From contig JAICXL010000008.1 in assembly GCA_025980475.1 (NCBI GenBank), positions 1-55,877 of the forward strand: a stretch of 55,877 nucleotides of DNA. Reading direction: 5' to 3'. The notes under the pieces are model-generated. The model searched no databases and was not told where the DNA came from. It was given only the letters and a program-made list of their open reading frames with translations. Origin of the DNA: Nocardioidaceae bacterium (lineage in GTDB: Bacteria; Actinomycetota; Actinomycetes; Propionibacteriales; Nocardioidaceae). The translations under genes were made by a program, and so were the position numbers. This document shows, one piece after another, positions 1-8,088 of the stretch (its first letter is position 1; each line of letters starts with the position of its first letter).

Positions 1-1007
1 ACATGTGAAGTCATCGGGAAGAGATCGAAGGCCCGCAGGTCCCGCAACGCATAGCCGGACTCGGCGAAGTACCCGACGTCGCGCGCCAGCGCCGCCGGGT
101 CACAGGCGACGTAGGCGACCGCGCGCGGGGCCAGCCCGGCGATCGCCTCGACGACCCTTCGCTTCGCGCCGACGCGGGGCGGGTCGAGGACGACCAGGTC
201 GAAGTCGTCGTCGAGCCGGCGGCGCAGCACCCGGTCGACCGGGCCGCGCACGACGCGTGCGTCCAGGCCGGCGAGGTTGCCTTCGGCGTACGACGCCGCA
301 CGGCGGTCACCCTCGACGGCCACGACCGGCCCGTGCTCGGCGAGGAAGGCGGAGAACAGGCCGACGCCCGCATACAGGTCCAGCGACCGCTCACCCGACC
401 GCGGGCGAAGCATCCCCAGCACCGCGTCGACGAGCACCTGCGGTGCGGCCGGGTGCACCTGCCAGAAGCCGGTCGAGGCGACCTGGAAGGTGTGCGGACC
501 GACGTGCTCGGTGACCGTTCCGTCGCGGTCCGAGCGGGCGTCCGGCGCCGCGATCAGGCAGTCCGCGACCTCCACGACGTCGTGCGACCTGTGCTTGCGG
601 AGGCCACGGCGACCGCCGGGCAGCTCGACGTACTGCATCCGCGTGCGCCACCGCAGCGTCGGCGGCACCTCCTGCACCACCACGGGCCAGTCGAGACCGG
701 CCAGTCGCTGAAGCTGCTCGTGGACCACCGATGCCTTCAGCTCCCGCTGGAAGGGCAGCTTGACGTGCTGGAAGTCGCAGCCGCCGCAGCCACCCGGGTG
801 GGCCAGCGGGCACGGCGCCTCGACCCGGTGCGGCGAGGCCTCGAGCACCTCGACGGCGTCGGCACGCAGGAAGCGGCCGTCGTCCTCGGTGACTTCGACC
901 CGGACGGTCTCTCCGGGGAGAGCGTGCCGGACGAAGACGACCTGTCCCTCGGGCGTGCGAGCCACGAAGTGCCCGCCGTGCGCGACAGGTCCGACGGTCA
1001 GGATCAT
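1..1007 (-). CDS. TrmA/RumA-family class I SAM-dependent RNA methyltransferase (3' end cut by window edge)
   Basis: A 5-methyluridine-type RNA methyltransferase, probably acting on rRNA or tRNA in the cytoplasm. About 335 residues are visible and the C-terminus lies beyond the left edge. The N-terminal 60 residues look like a TRAM/OB domain. Then comes a cysteine motif, CPLAHPGGCGGCDFQHV, typical of the [4Fe-4S] members (RumA/RlmD and mycobacterial Rv2689c). Near the visible end are LDPPRVG and YVACDPAALARD, the SAM-domain motif and the catalytic cysteine region. The frame runs open to position 1, so it is easily missed by ORF callers. The ATG at 1007 shares one base with the TGA of the upstream permease gene (TGATG), so the two are probably translationally coupled. 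The exact target nucleotide cannot be told from sequence. Confidence 0.9.
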   Translation of the reverse strand, partial: MILTVGPVAHGGHFVARTPEGQVVFVRHALPGETVRVEVTEDDGRFLRADAVEVLEASPHRVEAPCPLAHPGGCGGCDFQHVKLPFQRELKASVVHEQLQRLAGLDWPVVVQEVPPTLRWRTRMQYVELPGGRRGLRKHRSHDVVEVADCLIAAPDARSDRDGTVTEHVGPHTFQVASTGFWQVHPAAPQVLVDAVLGMLRPRSGERSLDLYAGVGLFSAFLAEHGPVVAVEGDRRAASYAEGNLAGLDARVVRGPVDRVLRRRLDDDFDLVVLDPPRVGAKRRVVEAIAGLAPRAVAYVACDPAALARDVGYFAESGYALRDLRAFDLFPMTSH

Positions 1008-3034
1008 CAGGAGCGGCGGCCGCGCCGGACGTCGCCGGGGCGGACGCGATAGAGCCTCCAGTCCTCCCGCTCCTCCCCCAGCTCGGAGCCGGACAGCTGG
1101 AAGGGGACGGAGGTCACCATGACACCGGGGGTGAAGAGCAGCCGCGCCTTGAGTCGGAGGGCTGTCTGGTTGTGCAGCAGCTGCTCCCACCAGCGGCCCA
1201 CGACGTACTCGGGGATGTAGACCGCGACCACCCCTCGAGGGTTCGCCTCGCGCAGCTCGACGGCGTACTGCACGATCGGTCGGATGATCTCGCGGTACGG
1301 CGAGTAGAGCACCTTGAGCGGGATGTCGATGTGGTGGGCGTCCCAGTCTGCGAGCAACCGGTCGCTCGAGCCGCGGTCGATCTCGACCGTGACCGCCTCG
1401 AGGATGTTGGGCCGGCTCGCCTTGGCGTAGGCGAGTGCCCGCATCGTCGGCTTGTGCAGCTTGGAGACCAGGACGACGGCGTGCACGCGGGTGGGTAGGA
1501 CGGGGTCCGTGTCCCCGACGACCAGCTCCTCCTCGACCCGGTCGTAGTGGCGCCGGATCGCCTTCATCATCGTGAAGAAGACGATCATGGCGACGATCGC
1601 GATCCAGGCGCCCGCGAGGAACTTGGTGACCACGATGATGATGAAGACCACCAGGGTCATGCCGAGGCCGAAGGTGTTGATCGCCCGGGAGCGGAACATC
1701 CGACGGCGCTCCGCGGGATCCCGCTCGGTCTTCAGGTGCCGGGTCCAGTGTCGGATCATGCCGAGCTGGCTGAGGTTGAAGGACACGAAGACGCCGACGA
1801 TGTAGAGCTGGATCAGCCTGGTGGGCTGCGCCTTGAAGACGACGATCAGCAGGGCCGCGAAGAAGGCCAGGATCAGGATCCCGTTGCTGTAGGCGAGCCG
1901 GTCTCCGCGCGAGCCGAGCTGGCGCGGCATGAAGCCGTCGCGCGCCAGGATCGAGCCCAGCACCGGGAAGCCGTTGAAGGAGGTGTTCGCCGCGAGCACC
2001 AGGATGATGCCGGTCATCGCCACGACGAAGTAGAAGCCGGGGTTGAAGTTGTCGAAGACCGCCCGGGCGATCTGCGCGACGACCGTGTGCTCCCTGAACG
2101 ACGCGGGGAAGGCGTGGAAGTTTGCGTCCCGAAGCCGGCCCATCGCCTCGGGATCGGTGGGGTCGACGTACTTGATGCCCATCTGGTGCGCCAGCACGAT
2201 GATGCTCATCAGCATGGTCACGGCGATCGCACCGAGCAGCAGCAGGGTGGTGGCGGCGTTCCGGCTCTTGGGCTTGCGGAAGGCCGGCACGCCGTTCGAG
2301 ATCGCCTCGACGCCGGTCAGGGCCGCGCAGCCGGAGGCGAACGCCCGGGCCAGCAGGAAGACCAGCGCCCCCGTGGAGATCGCGCCCTGGTAGCCCGGCG
2401 CCGGGGTGATGTGGTAGTGCGCACTCTCGACCTGCGGCAACGCGCCGGTGACCGACCGGACCGCAGCATATGCGGCCATCCCGAGGATGCCGATCATGAA
2501 GCCGTAGACGGGAACCGCGAACGTGCCGCCGGACTCGCGCACCCCGCGCAGGTTCATCGCCGCCAGGACGACCACCACGACGACCGACACGACCACGTCA
2601 TGCCGGCCGACGAACGGCAGGGCCGAGGCCGCGTTCTGAACCCCCGAGGAGACCGAGACCGCGACGGTGAGCACGTAGTCGACCAGCAGGGCGCTGGCCA
2701 CGGTGACGCCGGCCGTCGAGCCCAGGTTCACGGTGGCGACCTCATAGTCGCCACCGCCGCTGGGGTAGGCGTGCACGTTCTGCCGGTAGGACGCCACGAC
2801 CGTGAGCATCACGATGGCGACGACGATGCCGATCCTCCAGGACCAGAGGTAGGTGGAGGCACCCGCGACCGACAACATGATGAAGACCTCGTCGGGGGCG
2901 TAGGCCACCGATGACAACGCGTCGCTGGCGAAGACCGGCAGCGCGATGCGCTTGGGAAGCAACGTCTCGCCGAGCTGGGAGCTCCGCAGTTTTCGCCCCA
3001 GCAGGATCCGCTTGGAGACGTTTCCGACACCCAC
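1007..3034 (-). CDS. KimA-like APC-superfamily permease (probable K+ uptake)
   Basis: A membrane transporter of 675 residues with about 12 hydrophobic segments followed by a soluble cytoplasmic C-terminal domain of roughly 150 residues. Early motifs (LPKRIALPVFASDALSSVAY, AYPSGGGDYEVA, LLVDYVLTVAVSVSSG, FASGCAALTGVEAISNG) match from memory the Bacillus K+:H+ symporter KimA (YdaO) far better than amino-acid permeases. Two TrkA genes lie divergently next door, which supports potassium transport. The first in-frame start that leaves the family N-terminus intact is GTG at 3034, with a -10-like TACCCT 8 bases upstream. An ATG 285 bases further upstream would overlap the TrkA gene and is unlikely. 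Specificity for K+ is inferred. Confidence 0.85.
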   Translation of the reverse strand: MGVGNVSKRILLGRKLRSSQLGETLLPKRIALPVFASDALSSVAYAPDEVFIMLSVAGASTYLWSWRIGIVVAIVMLTVVASYRQNVHAYPSGGGDYEVATVNLGSTAGVTVASALLVDYVLTVAVSVSSGVQNAASALPFVGRHDVVVSVVVVVVLAAMNLRGVRESGGTFAVPVYGFMIGILGMAAYAAVRSVTGALPQVESAHYHITPAPGYQGAISTGALVFLLARAFASGCAALTGVEAISNGVPAFRKPKSRNAATTLLLLGAIAVTMLMSIIVLAHQMGIKYVDPTDPEAMGRLRDANFHAFPASFREHTVVAQIARAVFDNFNPGFYFVVAMTGIILVLAANTSFNGFPVLGSILARDGFMPRQLGSRGDRLAYSNGILILAFFAALLIVVFKAQPTRLIQLYIVGVFVSFNLSQLGMIRHWTRHLKTERDPAERRRMFRSRAINTFGLGMTLVVFIIIVVTKFLAGAWIAIVAMIVFFTMMKAIRRHYDRVEEELVVGDTDPVLPTRVHAVVLVSKLHKPTMRALAYAKASRPNILEAVTVEIDRGSSDRLLADWDAHHIDIPLKVLYSPYREIIRPIVQYAVELREANPRGVVAVYIPEYVVGRWWEQLLHNQTALRLKARLLFTPGVMVTSVPFQLSGSELGEEREDWRLYRVRPGDVRRGRRS

Positions 3035-3077
3035 GGGTGGAAAGGGTATGCCACCGGCGTCTAGTAGCGTGCGTGAC
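3035..3077. promoter_or_regulatory. Divergent promoter region, both sides apparently leaderless
   Basis: Only 43 bases separate the KimA-like gene (minus) from trkA (plus). On the minus strand TACCCT (3043-3048) is 8 bases before the GTG; on the plus strand TAGCGT (3065-3070) is 7 bases before the other GTG. There is no room for an untranslated leader or a c-di-AMP (ydaO-type) riboswitch, which often precedes K+ transporter genes in Firmicutes. Confidence 0.5.
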
Positions 3078-3740
3078 GTGCACGTGGTGATCATGGGTTG
3101 TGGGCGAGTCGGGTCGACCCTGGCCCGCTCCCTGGAGGACCGTAACCACACGGTGAGCATCATCGACACCGAGGCGGACGCCTTCCGCCGGCTCGGGCCG
3201 CAGTTCAACGGCATGAAGATCACCGGCGTGGGCTTCGACCGCAAGGTGCTCGGCAAGGCCGGCATCGAGCGCGCCGACGCGTTCGCCGCTGTCAGCTCGG
3301 GCGACAACTCCAACATCATCGCCGCGCGTGTCGCCCGCGAGACCTTCGGGATCCAGTCGGTCGTGGCCCGGATCTACGACCCCGGGCGCGCCGAGGTCTA
3401 CCAGCGTCTCGGCATCACCACCGTCGCGACCGTCAAGTGGACGGCCGACCAGGTGCTGCGCCGGCTGCTGCCGGCCGGCGCGGAGCCGGACTACCGCGAC
3501 CCGTCCGGCACCATCCGGCTGGACCAGCTGCCGATCAACGACCTCTGGGTCGGCGAGCGCACGGTGCAGTTCCAGGAGCAGTCCGGCAGCCGGATCGCCT
3601 GGATCGACCGCCTCGGCGAGGGCACCCTCCCGACTCGCGAGACCGTCCTCCAGGAGGGCGACGTCATCCACCTGGTGATGCGCGAGGAGAACGCCAACCA
3701 CGTGTACGACGTCTACAAGCGCGGCCCCGAGGAGGAGTGA
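3078..3740 (+). CDS. TrkA-family potassium uptake regulatory protein (CeoB-like)
   Basis: A cytoplasmic RCK (TrkA_N plus TrkA_C) protein of 220 residues that binds NAD(H) or nucleotides and gates a K+ transporter. It opens with a Rossmann signature GCGRVGSTLA at residues 7-16 and an acidic strand end (SIIDTEAD) at about residue 32. The C-terminal third (from about residue 140) resembles TrkA_C. The start is GTG at 3078; a longer frame reaching back to 2946 would run into the divergent permease. It is 3 bases upstream of a second trkA gene. The order permease (divergent), TrkA, TrkA equals Rv2690c-ceoB-ceoC of M. tuberculosis, from memory. Confidence 0.9.
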   Translation: MHVVIMGCGRVGSTLARSLEDRNHTVSIIDTEADAFRRLGPQFNGMKITGVGFDRKVLGKAGIERADAFAAVSSGDNSNIIAARVARETFGIQSVVARIYDPGRAEVYQRLGITTVATVKWTADQVLRRLLPAGAEPDYRDPSGTIRLDQLPINDLWVGERTVQFQEQSGSRIAWIDRLGEGTLPTRETVLQEGDVIHLVMREENANHVYDVYKRGPEEE

Positions 3741-3743
3741 CCG

Positions 3744-4415
3744 ATGCGTGTCGCCATCGCCGGGGCCGGGGCCGTCGGCCGGTCCATCGCCAGTGAGCTG
3801 ATCACGAACGGCCACCAGGTGCTGCTCATCGACAAGGACCCGGGGGCGATCAAGCCCGACAGCGTGCCCGAGGCCGAGTGGCTGCTGGCGGACTCGTGCG
3901 AGCTCTCCTCCTTGGAGGAGGCCAGGCTGCAGCACTGCGACGTGGTCATCGCCGCCAGTGGGGACGACAAGGTCAACCTGGTCACCTCGCTCCTGGCCAA
4001 GAGCGAGTTCGGCGTGCCGCGCACCGTCGGACGGGTGAACCACCCCGACAACGAGTGGCTCTTCACCGAGGCGTGGGGGGTCGACGTCAACGTCTCCACC
4101 CCGCGCATCATGTCGGCCCTGGTCGAGGAGGCGGTGACCGTCGGCGACCTCGTCCGGCTGTTCACCTTCCAGAAGGGCGACGCCAACCTCGTGGAGATGA
4201 CCCTGCCGGTCGACTCGCCCTACGTCGGTCAGCCTGCCGGGCTCGTGCCTTGGCCCGACAACTCCTCGCTGGTGACGATCCTGCGCGACGGACAGGTCTA
4301 CCGCCCCGAGCCCGACCAGCCCCTCGAGGCCGGCGACGAGCTGCTCTTCGTGGTGGCCGCGAACATGGAGGCCGACCTGCAGCGGCTCCTCGCCCCGCGC
4401 GAGCACGGCGACTGA
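3744..4415 (+). CDS. TrkA-family potassium uptake regulatory protein (CeoC-like)
   Basis: A second RCK protein, 223 residues, with the nucleotide-binding motif GAGAVGRSIA at residues 7-16 and the acidic residue of strand 2 in LLIDKDPG. The C-terminal TrkA_C part includes MTLPVDSPYVGQPAG and a strand-rich end. The ATG is 3 bases after the previous stop, so the pair is co-transcribed and probably forms a hetero-oligomeric gating ring. No trkH/ktrB-like membrane partner is present in the window; the KimA-like permease across the divergent promoter is the nearest candidate. That partnership is inference from position. Confidence 0.9.
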   Translation: MRVAIAGAGAVGRSIASELITNGHQVLLIDKDPGAIKPDSVPEAEWLLADSCELSSLEEARLQHCDVVIAASGDDKVNLVTSLLAKSEFGVPRTVGRVNHPDNEWLFTEAWGVDVNVSTPRIMSALVEEAVTVGDLVRLFTFQKGDANLVEMTLPVDSPYVGQPAGLVPWPDNSSLVTILRDGQVYRPEPDQPLEAGDELLFVVAANMEADLQRLLAPREHGD

Positions 4416-4455
4416 CTTACCCCGTCGTCCGCCTGCGTGGGTGCGCGTTCCGCGA

Positions 4456-4461
4456 TAGATT
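4456..4461 (+). promoter_or_regulatory. Orphan -10-like hexamer in the trkA / DUF3159 gap
   Basis: The 151-base gap between the second trkA gene and the DUF3159 stop codon holds TAGATT on the plus strand, a good actinobacterial -10, followed by a small CTCCCCGGAG hairpin. No plus-strand gene follows that I believe in; downstream transcription would run antisense to the DUF3159 gene. I saw no clear -35 box. It could drive a small or antisense RNA, or be chance. Confidence 0.2.
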
Positions 4462-4566
4462 CTCCCCGGAGCCGTCCTCGTTCGGTCGCTCTGGGAGGGA
4501 TGGCCGGGCGGGGGCGGTTCCTTGTGCAGTACGCGCCGACCGGGCCGCCTGGACGAGCGACCCGCA

Positions 4567-5262
4567 TCACCGCTGCGGCGTGGCGGCCTGCATCGGCGTG
4601 CGGTTGCGGCTCAACAGCCACACCATCGCCGCGAGTGCGGCGACCTGCAGCGGCCACCCCATCACCAGCTTCGCGGTGCCCAGAGCCGCCACGGCGGCGG
4701 AGTCGGCCCACCAACCGTTGCGTCCGGCGAGGTACATCGGCGCCTGGACGAGCACGCGCAGCACGCAGGGCAGCACCAGCAACCAGGTCAGGTGGCTGCA
4801 CAACCGCACCACGGCCCGATCTGCGTGCCAGGCGGTCGGGTCACCCGTGACGCTGCCGACCATGAACCCGACCACGGGCCAGCGGGTGAGGATGGTCAGC
4901 ACCATCACCACGGCGTAACCGGCGTTGTAGAGGATCCCCGGCAGGAAGTAGGCCAGCGCCTGCTCGCCCGCGTCGCCGCCCCCCTGGGCCGCCCGCCAGG
5001 CGAAGAACGCGCCGACCCCGATGCCGACCAGGCTGTTGAGCACGAACTGCGGCGTGGACCGCTGCACGAGTCGCACCACCAGCAGCACCAGCGCGCAGCC
5101 GAGGCTGATCAGCACGGCGGTGCGCAGCTCGTGCAGGGTCAGGAAGAGCACCGTGAACGCGATCGTCGGCACCGCCGCCTCGAGCATGCCGCGCCGTCCT
5201 CCGAGCGCCTTGCCGAGCTGGTGACGGACCACCGCCTCGACGGTCTGCTCGCCCGCGTGCAT
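4567..5262 (-). CDS. DUF3159 family integral membrane protein
   Basis: A 231-residue membrane protein of unknown function, equivalent by position to mycobacterial Rv2693c. After a soluble N-terminus of about 30 residues (EQTVEAVVRHQLGKALGGRRG) there are about five hydrophobic segments, including PTIAFTVLFLTL, TAVLISLGCALVLLVV and a C-terminal pair around residues 150-220. The ATG at 5262 overlaps the TGA of the upstream OB-fold gene (TGATG), so the two are translated as a pair. Function is not known for the family; conserved linkage with TrkA and OB-fold genes suggests an envelope or ion-homeostasis role, which is only inference. Confidence 0.8.
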   Translation of the reverse strand: MHAGEQTVEAVVRHQLGKALGGRRGMLEAAVPTIAFTVLFLTLHELRTAVLISLGCALVLLVVRLVQRSTPQFVLNSLVGIGVGAFFAWRAAQGGGDAGEQALAYFLPGILYNAGYAVVMVLTILTRWPVVGFMVGSVTGDPTAWHADRAVVRLCSHLTWLLVLPCVLRVLVQAPMYLAGRNGWWADSAAVAALGTAKLVMGWPLQVAALAAMVWLLSRNRTPMQAATPQR

Positions 5263-5627
5263 CAGTACCTCAGCTCGTAGTGCGGGTTGTAGAGCACCCG
5301 GTCGCCCCCGTGCCGGCCGATCCGGCCGCTCACCCGGATCACGCGGCCGGGGTGGATCCCGGCGATGCGCCGCCGGCCGAGCCACAGCACCACGATGCTG
5401 CCGGACCCGTCGTAGAGCTCCGCCTCGAGCGCCGGGACGCCGCCGCGCGGGCGGAGTGTCACGGTGCGCAGGGTGCCCTGGAGGGTCACCTGCTCGCGGT
5501 CGGGCGCCTCGGCGATCGGCACCAGCCCGGCGCGCACCGTGTCGGCCTGCAGCTCGAGGGCCTGATCGCGGTCCTGGTTGGCCCAGCGGCTGATCGACTG
5601 GCGCAGTCGCGAGCGGTTGTCGGGCAT
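5262..5627 (-). CDS. OB-fold nucleic-acid-binding domain protein
   Basis: A small 121-residue protein whose C-terminal 70 residues form an OB fold (VTLQGTLRTVTLRPRGG, ALEAELYDGSGSIVVLWLG, RVIRVSGRIG). The N-terminal 40 residues are charged and helical. Length and context fit the Rv2694c family. The start at ATG 5627 gives MPDNRSRLRQSI; a longer frame to 5867 would overlap the DUF3710 gene in a non-homologous way. TAGGCT lies 7 bases upstream, so it may have its own leaderless promoter even though the DUF3710 stop is only 25 bases away. Nucleic-acid binding is a family prediction. Confidence 0.8.
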   Translation of the reverse strand: MPDNRSRLRQSISRWANQDRDQALELQADTVRAGLVPIAEAPDREQVTLQGTLRTVTLRPRGGVPALEAELYDGSGSIVVLWLGRRRIAGIHPGRVIRVSGRIGRHGGDRVLYNPHYELRY

Positions 5628-5634
5628 GCGCCAG

Positions 5635-5640
5635 AGCCTA
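5635..5640 (-). promoter_or_regulatory. -10 element (TAGGCT) of the OB-fold/DUF3159 pair
   Basis: TAGGCT on the minus strand sits 7 bases before the ATG at 5627, the spacing expected when the transcript begins at the start codon. This would uncouple the pair from the upstream dut/DUF3710 unit. Confidence 0.4.
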
Positions 5641-5652
5641 TAAGGCCGCCGC

Positions 5653-6258
5653 TCAGGTGCGCTGCGCTTCCGGGGGCAGCTGAAGTGGCAACGCCTCACC
5701 GGGAGGCATCGCCTCCGACCCACGGCGTACGACGACCCGCCGGATCGCGTCCTCCCACGGACCAGCGGCCTCGGGCTCGACGGCGGGACGGCCCAGGACG
5801 GTCGCCCGGAGGAACCAGCGCGGGCCGTTGTTGCCGATGACGCGGGACGGCTGCACCACAGCCTCACCGTCGGGTGTGGTGACCGGCACCATCACGACCA
5901 GCTCGGGACCGAACGGGCCCTCCTGCTCGGTCGCCGTGCCACCCCGCCGGGCGGCGTCGGCGGCGATCTCCCGCCGCGCGTCGCTCCACAGGTCGGCGTT
6001 GCGCGCCGCCGCGAAGGCGCGCAGCTCGACTGCCCCCTCCTCGTTGGCGAGCAGCACCGCCAGCACCTGTCCGGACGCCTCGTCGACCTGGAGCTGCAGG
6101 TCCATCCCCTCGGGCGGGCTGATCAGCAGGCTGCCGAGGTCGGCGTAGGCACCGTCCTCGGCCTGCACCTCCGCGATGTCGTGCGGGCCCGGGGACGAGG
6201 CCTGCGCCTCCTCAACGGGCTCCAGCTCCTCCGGCTCTGCCTTGGCGCGACGCCTCAC
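5653..6258 (-). CDS. DUF3710 domain-containing protein
   Basis: A 201-residue protein of unknown function conserved in Actinobacteria next to dut (Rv2696c in M. tuberculosis). The first 35 residues are acidic and low complexity ([12 protein letters not shown]). The conserved core starts at about residue 40 ([21 protein letters not shown]) and includes [13 protein letters not shown] and [12 protein letters not shown]. The GTG start at 6258 overlaps the TGA of dut in a GTGA junction, so it is translated with dut. No membrane segment or catalytic motif is visible. Confidence 0.85.
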   Translation of the reverse strand: MRRRAKAEPEELEPVEEAQASSPGPHDIAEVQAEDGAYADLGSLLISPPEGMDLQLQVDEASGQVLAVLLANEEGAVELRAFAAARNADLWSDARREIAADAARRGGTATEQEGPFGPELVVMVPVTTPDGEAVVQPSRVIGNNGPRWFLRATVLGRPAVEPEAAGPWEDAIRRVVVRRGSEAMPPGEALPLQLPPEAQRT

Positions 6259-6713
6259 GACACCTCCTCCGTGCTCGAGAATCCTCCCGTGGAACCGTAG
6301 CCCCCGGCCCCACGGGCCGATTCCGGCAGCCCAGTCACCTCAACGAAGCGGGCCCTTTCGACCCGCTGGACCACCAGCTGCGCGATCCGGTCTCCGCGGC
6401 GCAGCGTGATCGCGGTCGTCGGGTCCAGGTTCACCAGACAGACCTGCACCTCGCCGCGGTAGCCCGCGTCGATCGTGCCAGGCGCGTTCACGATCGACAG
6501 TCCGTGCCGGGCCGCCAGGCCGGAGCGTGGGTGCACGAGGCCGACGTACCCCTCCGGAAGCGCCAGCGCGATGCCGGTCGGCACCAGCCGCCGCTCCCCT
6601 GGCGCCAACGTCACGTCCGCGGCCGCGTGCAGGTCGGCGCCCGCGTCGCCGGGGTGTGCGTAGGCCGGCAGCGGCAGCCCGGGATCGAGCCGCCGGATCG
6701 AGATTTCCACCAT
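6255..6713 (-). CDS. dut: dUTP diphosphatase (dUTPase)
   Basis: Hydrolyses dUTP to dUMP and pyrophosphate, keeping uracil out of DNA and feeding dTMP synthesis; trimeric and cytoplasmic. At 152 residues it has normal length. The five dUTPase motifs are present: [10 protein letters not shown] (about residue 23), [24 protein letters not shown] with the catalytic Asp, [11 protein letters not shown], and the glycine-rich [11 protein letters not shown] tail that closes over the active site. The ATG at 6713 gives [26 protein letters not shown] lies 8 bases upstream. It is the first gene of a unit with DUF3710 and is divergent from the DUF3093 gene. Confidence 0.97.
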   Translation of the reverse strand: MVEISIRRLDPGLPLPAYAHPGDAGADLHAAADVTLAPGERRLVPTGIALALPEGYVGLVHPRSGLAARHGLSIVNAPGTIDAGYRGEVQVCLVNLDPTTAITLRRGDRIAQLVVQRVERARFVEVTGLPESARGAGGYGSTGGFSSTEEVS

Positions 6714-6766
6714 GACCGGCGACCCTACCGGCGGACGGGCGCCGTCCTGATGACAGTCTTTGCCGC
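6714..6766. promoter_or_regulatory. Divergent dut / DUF3093 promoter region
   Basis: A 53-base gap. On the minus strand TAGGGT (6722-6727) precedes dut by 8 bases. On the plus strand CAGTCT (6754-6759) precedes the DUF3093 ATG by 7 bases. Both fit leaderless transcripts, though CAGTCT is a weak match. Confidence 0.35.
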
Positions 6767-7222
6767 ATGACCCGGGGGTACTCCGAACGCCTGAGCGTGC
6801 CGCTGCGGTGGTGGGTGGTCGCGACGATGTTCCTCGCCACGTTCTGGATCGCCTTCATCGTGTCGCTGCCCACGTGGCTCGCGTGGGCAGCAGCGGGGGC
6901 GCTCGCGGCCGCGACCTACGCGGTCTTCCTGTGGGTCGGCTCCGTGCGGGTGGCGGTGTACGACGGTGAGCTGCACGCCGGCGCGGCGCACATCCCGGTC
7001 GGGCTGCTCGGCTCGCCGCAGGTGCTCGACGCGGAGTCGACCCGACGGGTGCACGGCGTCGAGGCCGACGCGCGCGCATTCCTGGTGACCCGCCCCTACC
7101 TGAGGCGGTCGGTCCTGGTCCCGGTCGAGGACCCGGACGACCCGACGCCCTACTGGCTGATCTCGACCCGGCACGGCGATGCACTGGCGGCAGCCCTCAC
7201 CGCTCGCCCCGCGGATGGCTAA
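6767..7222 (+). CDS. DUF3093 family membrane protein
   Basis: A 151-residue protein with two membrane segments near the N-terminus (residues 16-38 and 42-60: [20 protein letters not shown] and [20 protein letters not shown]) followed by a soluble domain with [14 protein letters not shown] and a conserved [20 protein letters not shown] segment. Equivalent by position to Rv2698, divergent from dut. No function is established for the family. The ATG at 6767 is the first good start after dut. Confidence 0.8.
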   Translation: MTRGYSERLSVPLRWWVVATMFLATFWIAFIVSLPTWLAWAAAGALAAATYAVFLWVGSVRVAVYDGELHAGAAHIPVGLLGSPQVLDAESTRRVHGVEADARAFLVTRPYLRRSVLVPVEDPDDPTPYWLISTRHGDALAAALTARPADG

Positions 7223-7232
7223 GGTGGCTGCC

Positions 7233-7589
7233 ATGGGCAAGAAGAAGAAGGCCACGAAGGCGTCGCACGACAAGGACCCGAAGATCTGGACCGCCTTCTC
7301 GCTGGTCTCTGCTCTCCTCGGGGCCACCGTCGCCAAGAAGACGCTGACGACCTCCTGGAAGGCGGCAACCGGGAAGCAGCCACCCGCGAACCCTGCCGAC
7401 CCCGACGTGGACCTGTGGGAGGCCGTGGCCTGGGCCACCGCCAGCGGGACGTTCGTGGCGATCGCGAGGATGCTGGCCTCGCGCCGGGCCGCCCACTACT
7501 ACGTGCGCTCGACCGGCACGCTGCCGCCGAGCCTGCGCCCGGACGACCAGCGCGGCAGCGAGCCCGGGGCCGAGCTCGTCAGCACCTGA
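7233..7589 (+). CDS. DUF4235 domain-containing protein
   Basis: A small 118-residue protein with a lysine-rich start (MGKKKKATKASHDKD) and two hydrophobic segments (about residues 19-34 and 70-88) matching the DUF4235 family of unknown function. I chose the ATG at 7233 because AAGGTGG ends 5 bases before it; an alternative ATG at 7215 overlaps the upstream stop and would add MAKVAA. It follows the DUF3093 gene closely and is probably co-transcribed with it. Confidence 0.75.
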   Translation: MGKKKKATKASHDKDPKIWTAFSLVSALLGATVAKKTLTTSWKAATGKQPPANPADPDVDLWEAVAWATASGTFVAIARMLASRRAAHYYVRSTGTLPPSLRPDDQRGSEPGAELVST

Positions 7590-7626
7590 TCGGGCCCGAA
7601 GGACCAGAAGGAACCGGACCGTCGGA

Positions 7627-7914
7627 CTAGGCGCAGTCCCGGCAGATCATCTTCTTCTCATCGGCGAGCTGGCTGCGGTGGTGCACCAGGAAGCAGCTCA
7701 TGCAGGTGAACTCGTCGTTCTGACGGGGCTTCACCTCCACGGCCAGCTCCTCGTGGGAAAGGTCCGCGCCGGGCAGCTCGAACGACTCGGCCGCCTCCGC
7801 CTCGTCCTCGTCGACCTTGCCCGAGTTCTTGTCGTGGCGCCGTGCCTTGAGCTCCTCGAGGCTGTCCTCGGATTCCTCTTCGGTCTTGCGCGGCGCGTCG
7901 TAATCCGTTGCCAT
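7627..7914 (-). CDS. DUF4193 family protein, small acidic protein with C-terminal zinc ribbon
   Basis: A 95-residue protein with a strongly acidic middle (EEESEDSLEELKARRHDK, DEDEAEAAESFELPGADL) and a C-terminal zinc-binding pair, CMSC and CRDC, the latter one residue from the end. DUF4193 proteins are highly conserved in Actinobacteria (Rv2699c) and of unknown function. The ATG at 7914 has an AGGAG sequence about 9 bases upstream, so this gene, unlike most in the window, seems to have a leader. It is monocistronic and convergent with the DUF4235 gene. Confidence 0.85.
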   Translation of the reverse strand: MATDYDAPRKTEEESEDSLEELKARRHDKNSGKVDEDEAEAAESFELPGADLSHEELAVEVKPRQNDEFTCMSCFLVHHRSQLADEKKMICRDCA

Positions 7915-8063
7915 CAGCTCTGTCTCCTGCCCCCGGTCCCAGTCGTCCCAAAAATCCGCTCACCGTCGTGCCGGCGAGTGATTGTGCACCACCGGAGCCG
8001 AAACTGCACATCCATTGCGCCGGTCTGTCCGGCAAGTGTCGCGGGACACGGCTAACGCCCGGT

Positions 8064-8087
8064 GCGGCGCTGTTGTTCCCGCGCCGC
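8064..8087 (-). terminator. Stem-loop after the inositol monophosphatase gene
   Basis: A perfect 7-bp stem (GCGGCGC / GCGCCGC) with a 10-base loop starts just past the stop codon at 8089. There is no U-run, as is usual in high-GC actinobacteria. The rest of the 7915-8088 gap holds the leader of the DUF4193 gene; I see no other gene in it. Confidence 0.45.
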
Positions 8088-8088
8088 G

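Noticed and set aside
3035-3077. c-di-AMP (ydaO-type) riboswitch for the KimA-like gene
   Set aside because: Only 43 bases separate the divergent start codons and both look leaderless, so the conserved riboswitch structure cannot fit.
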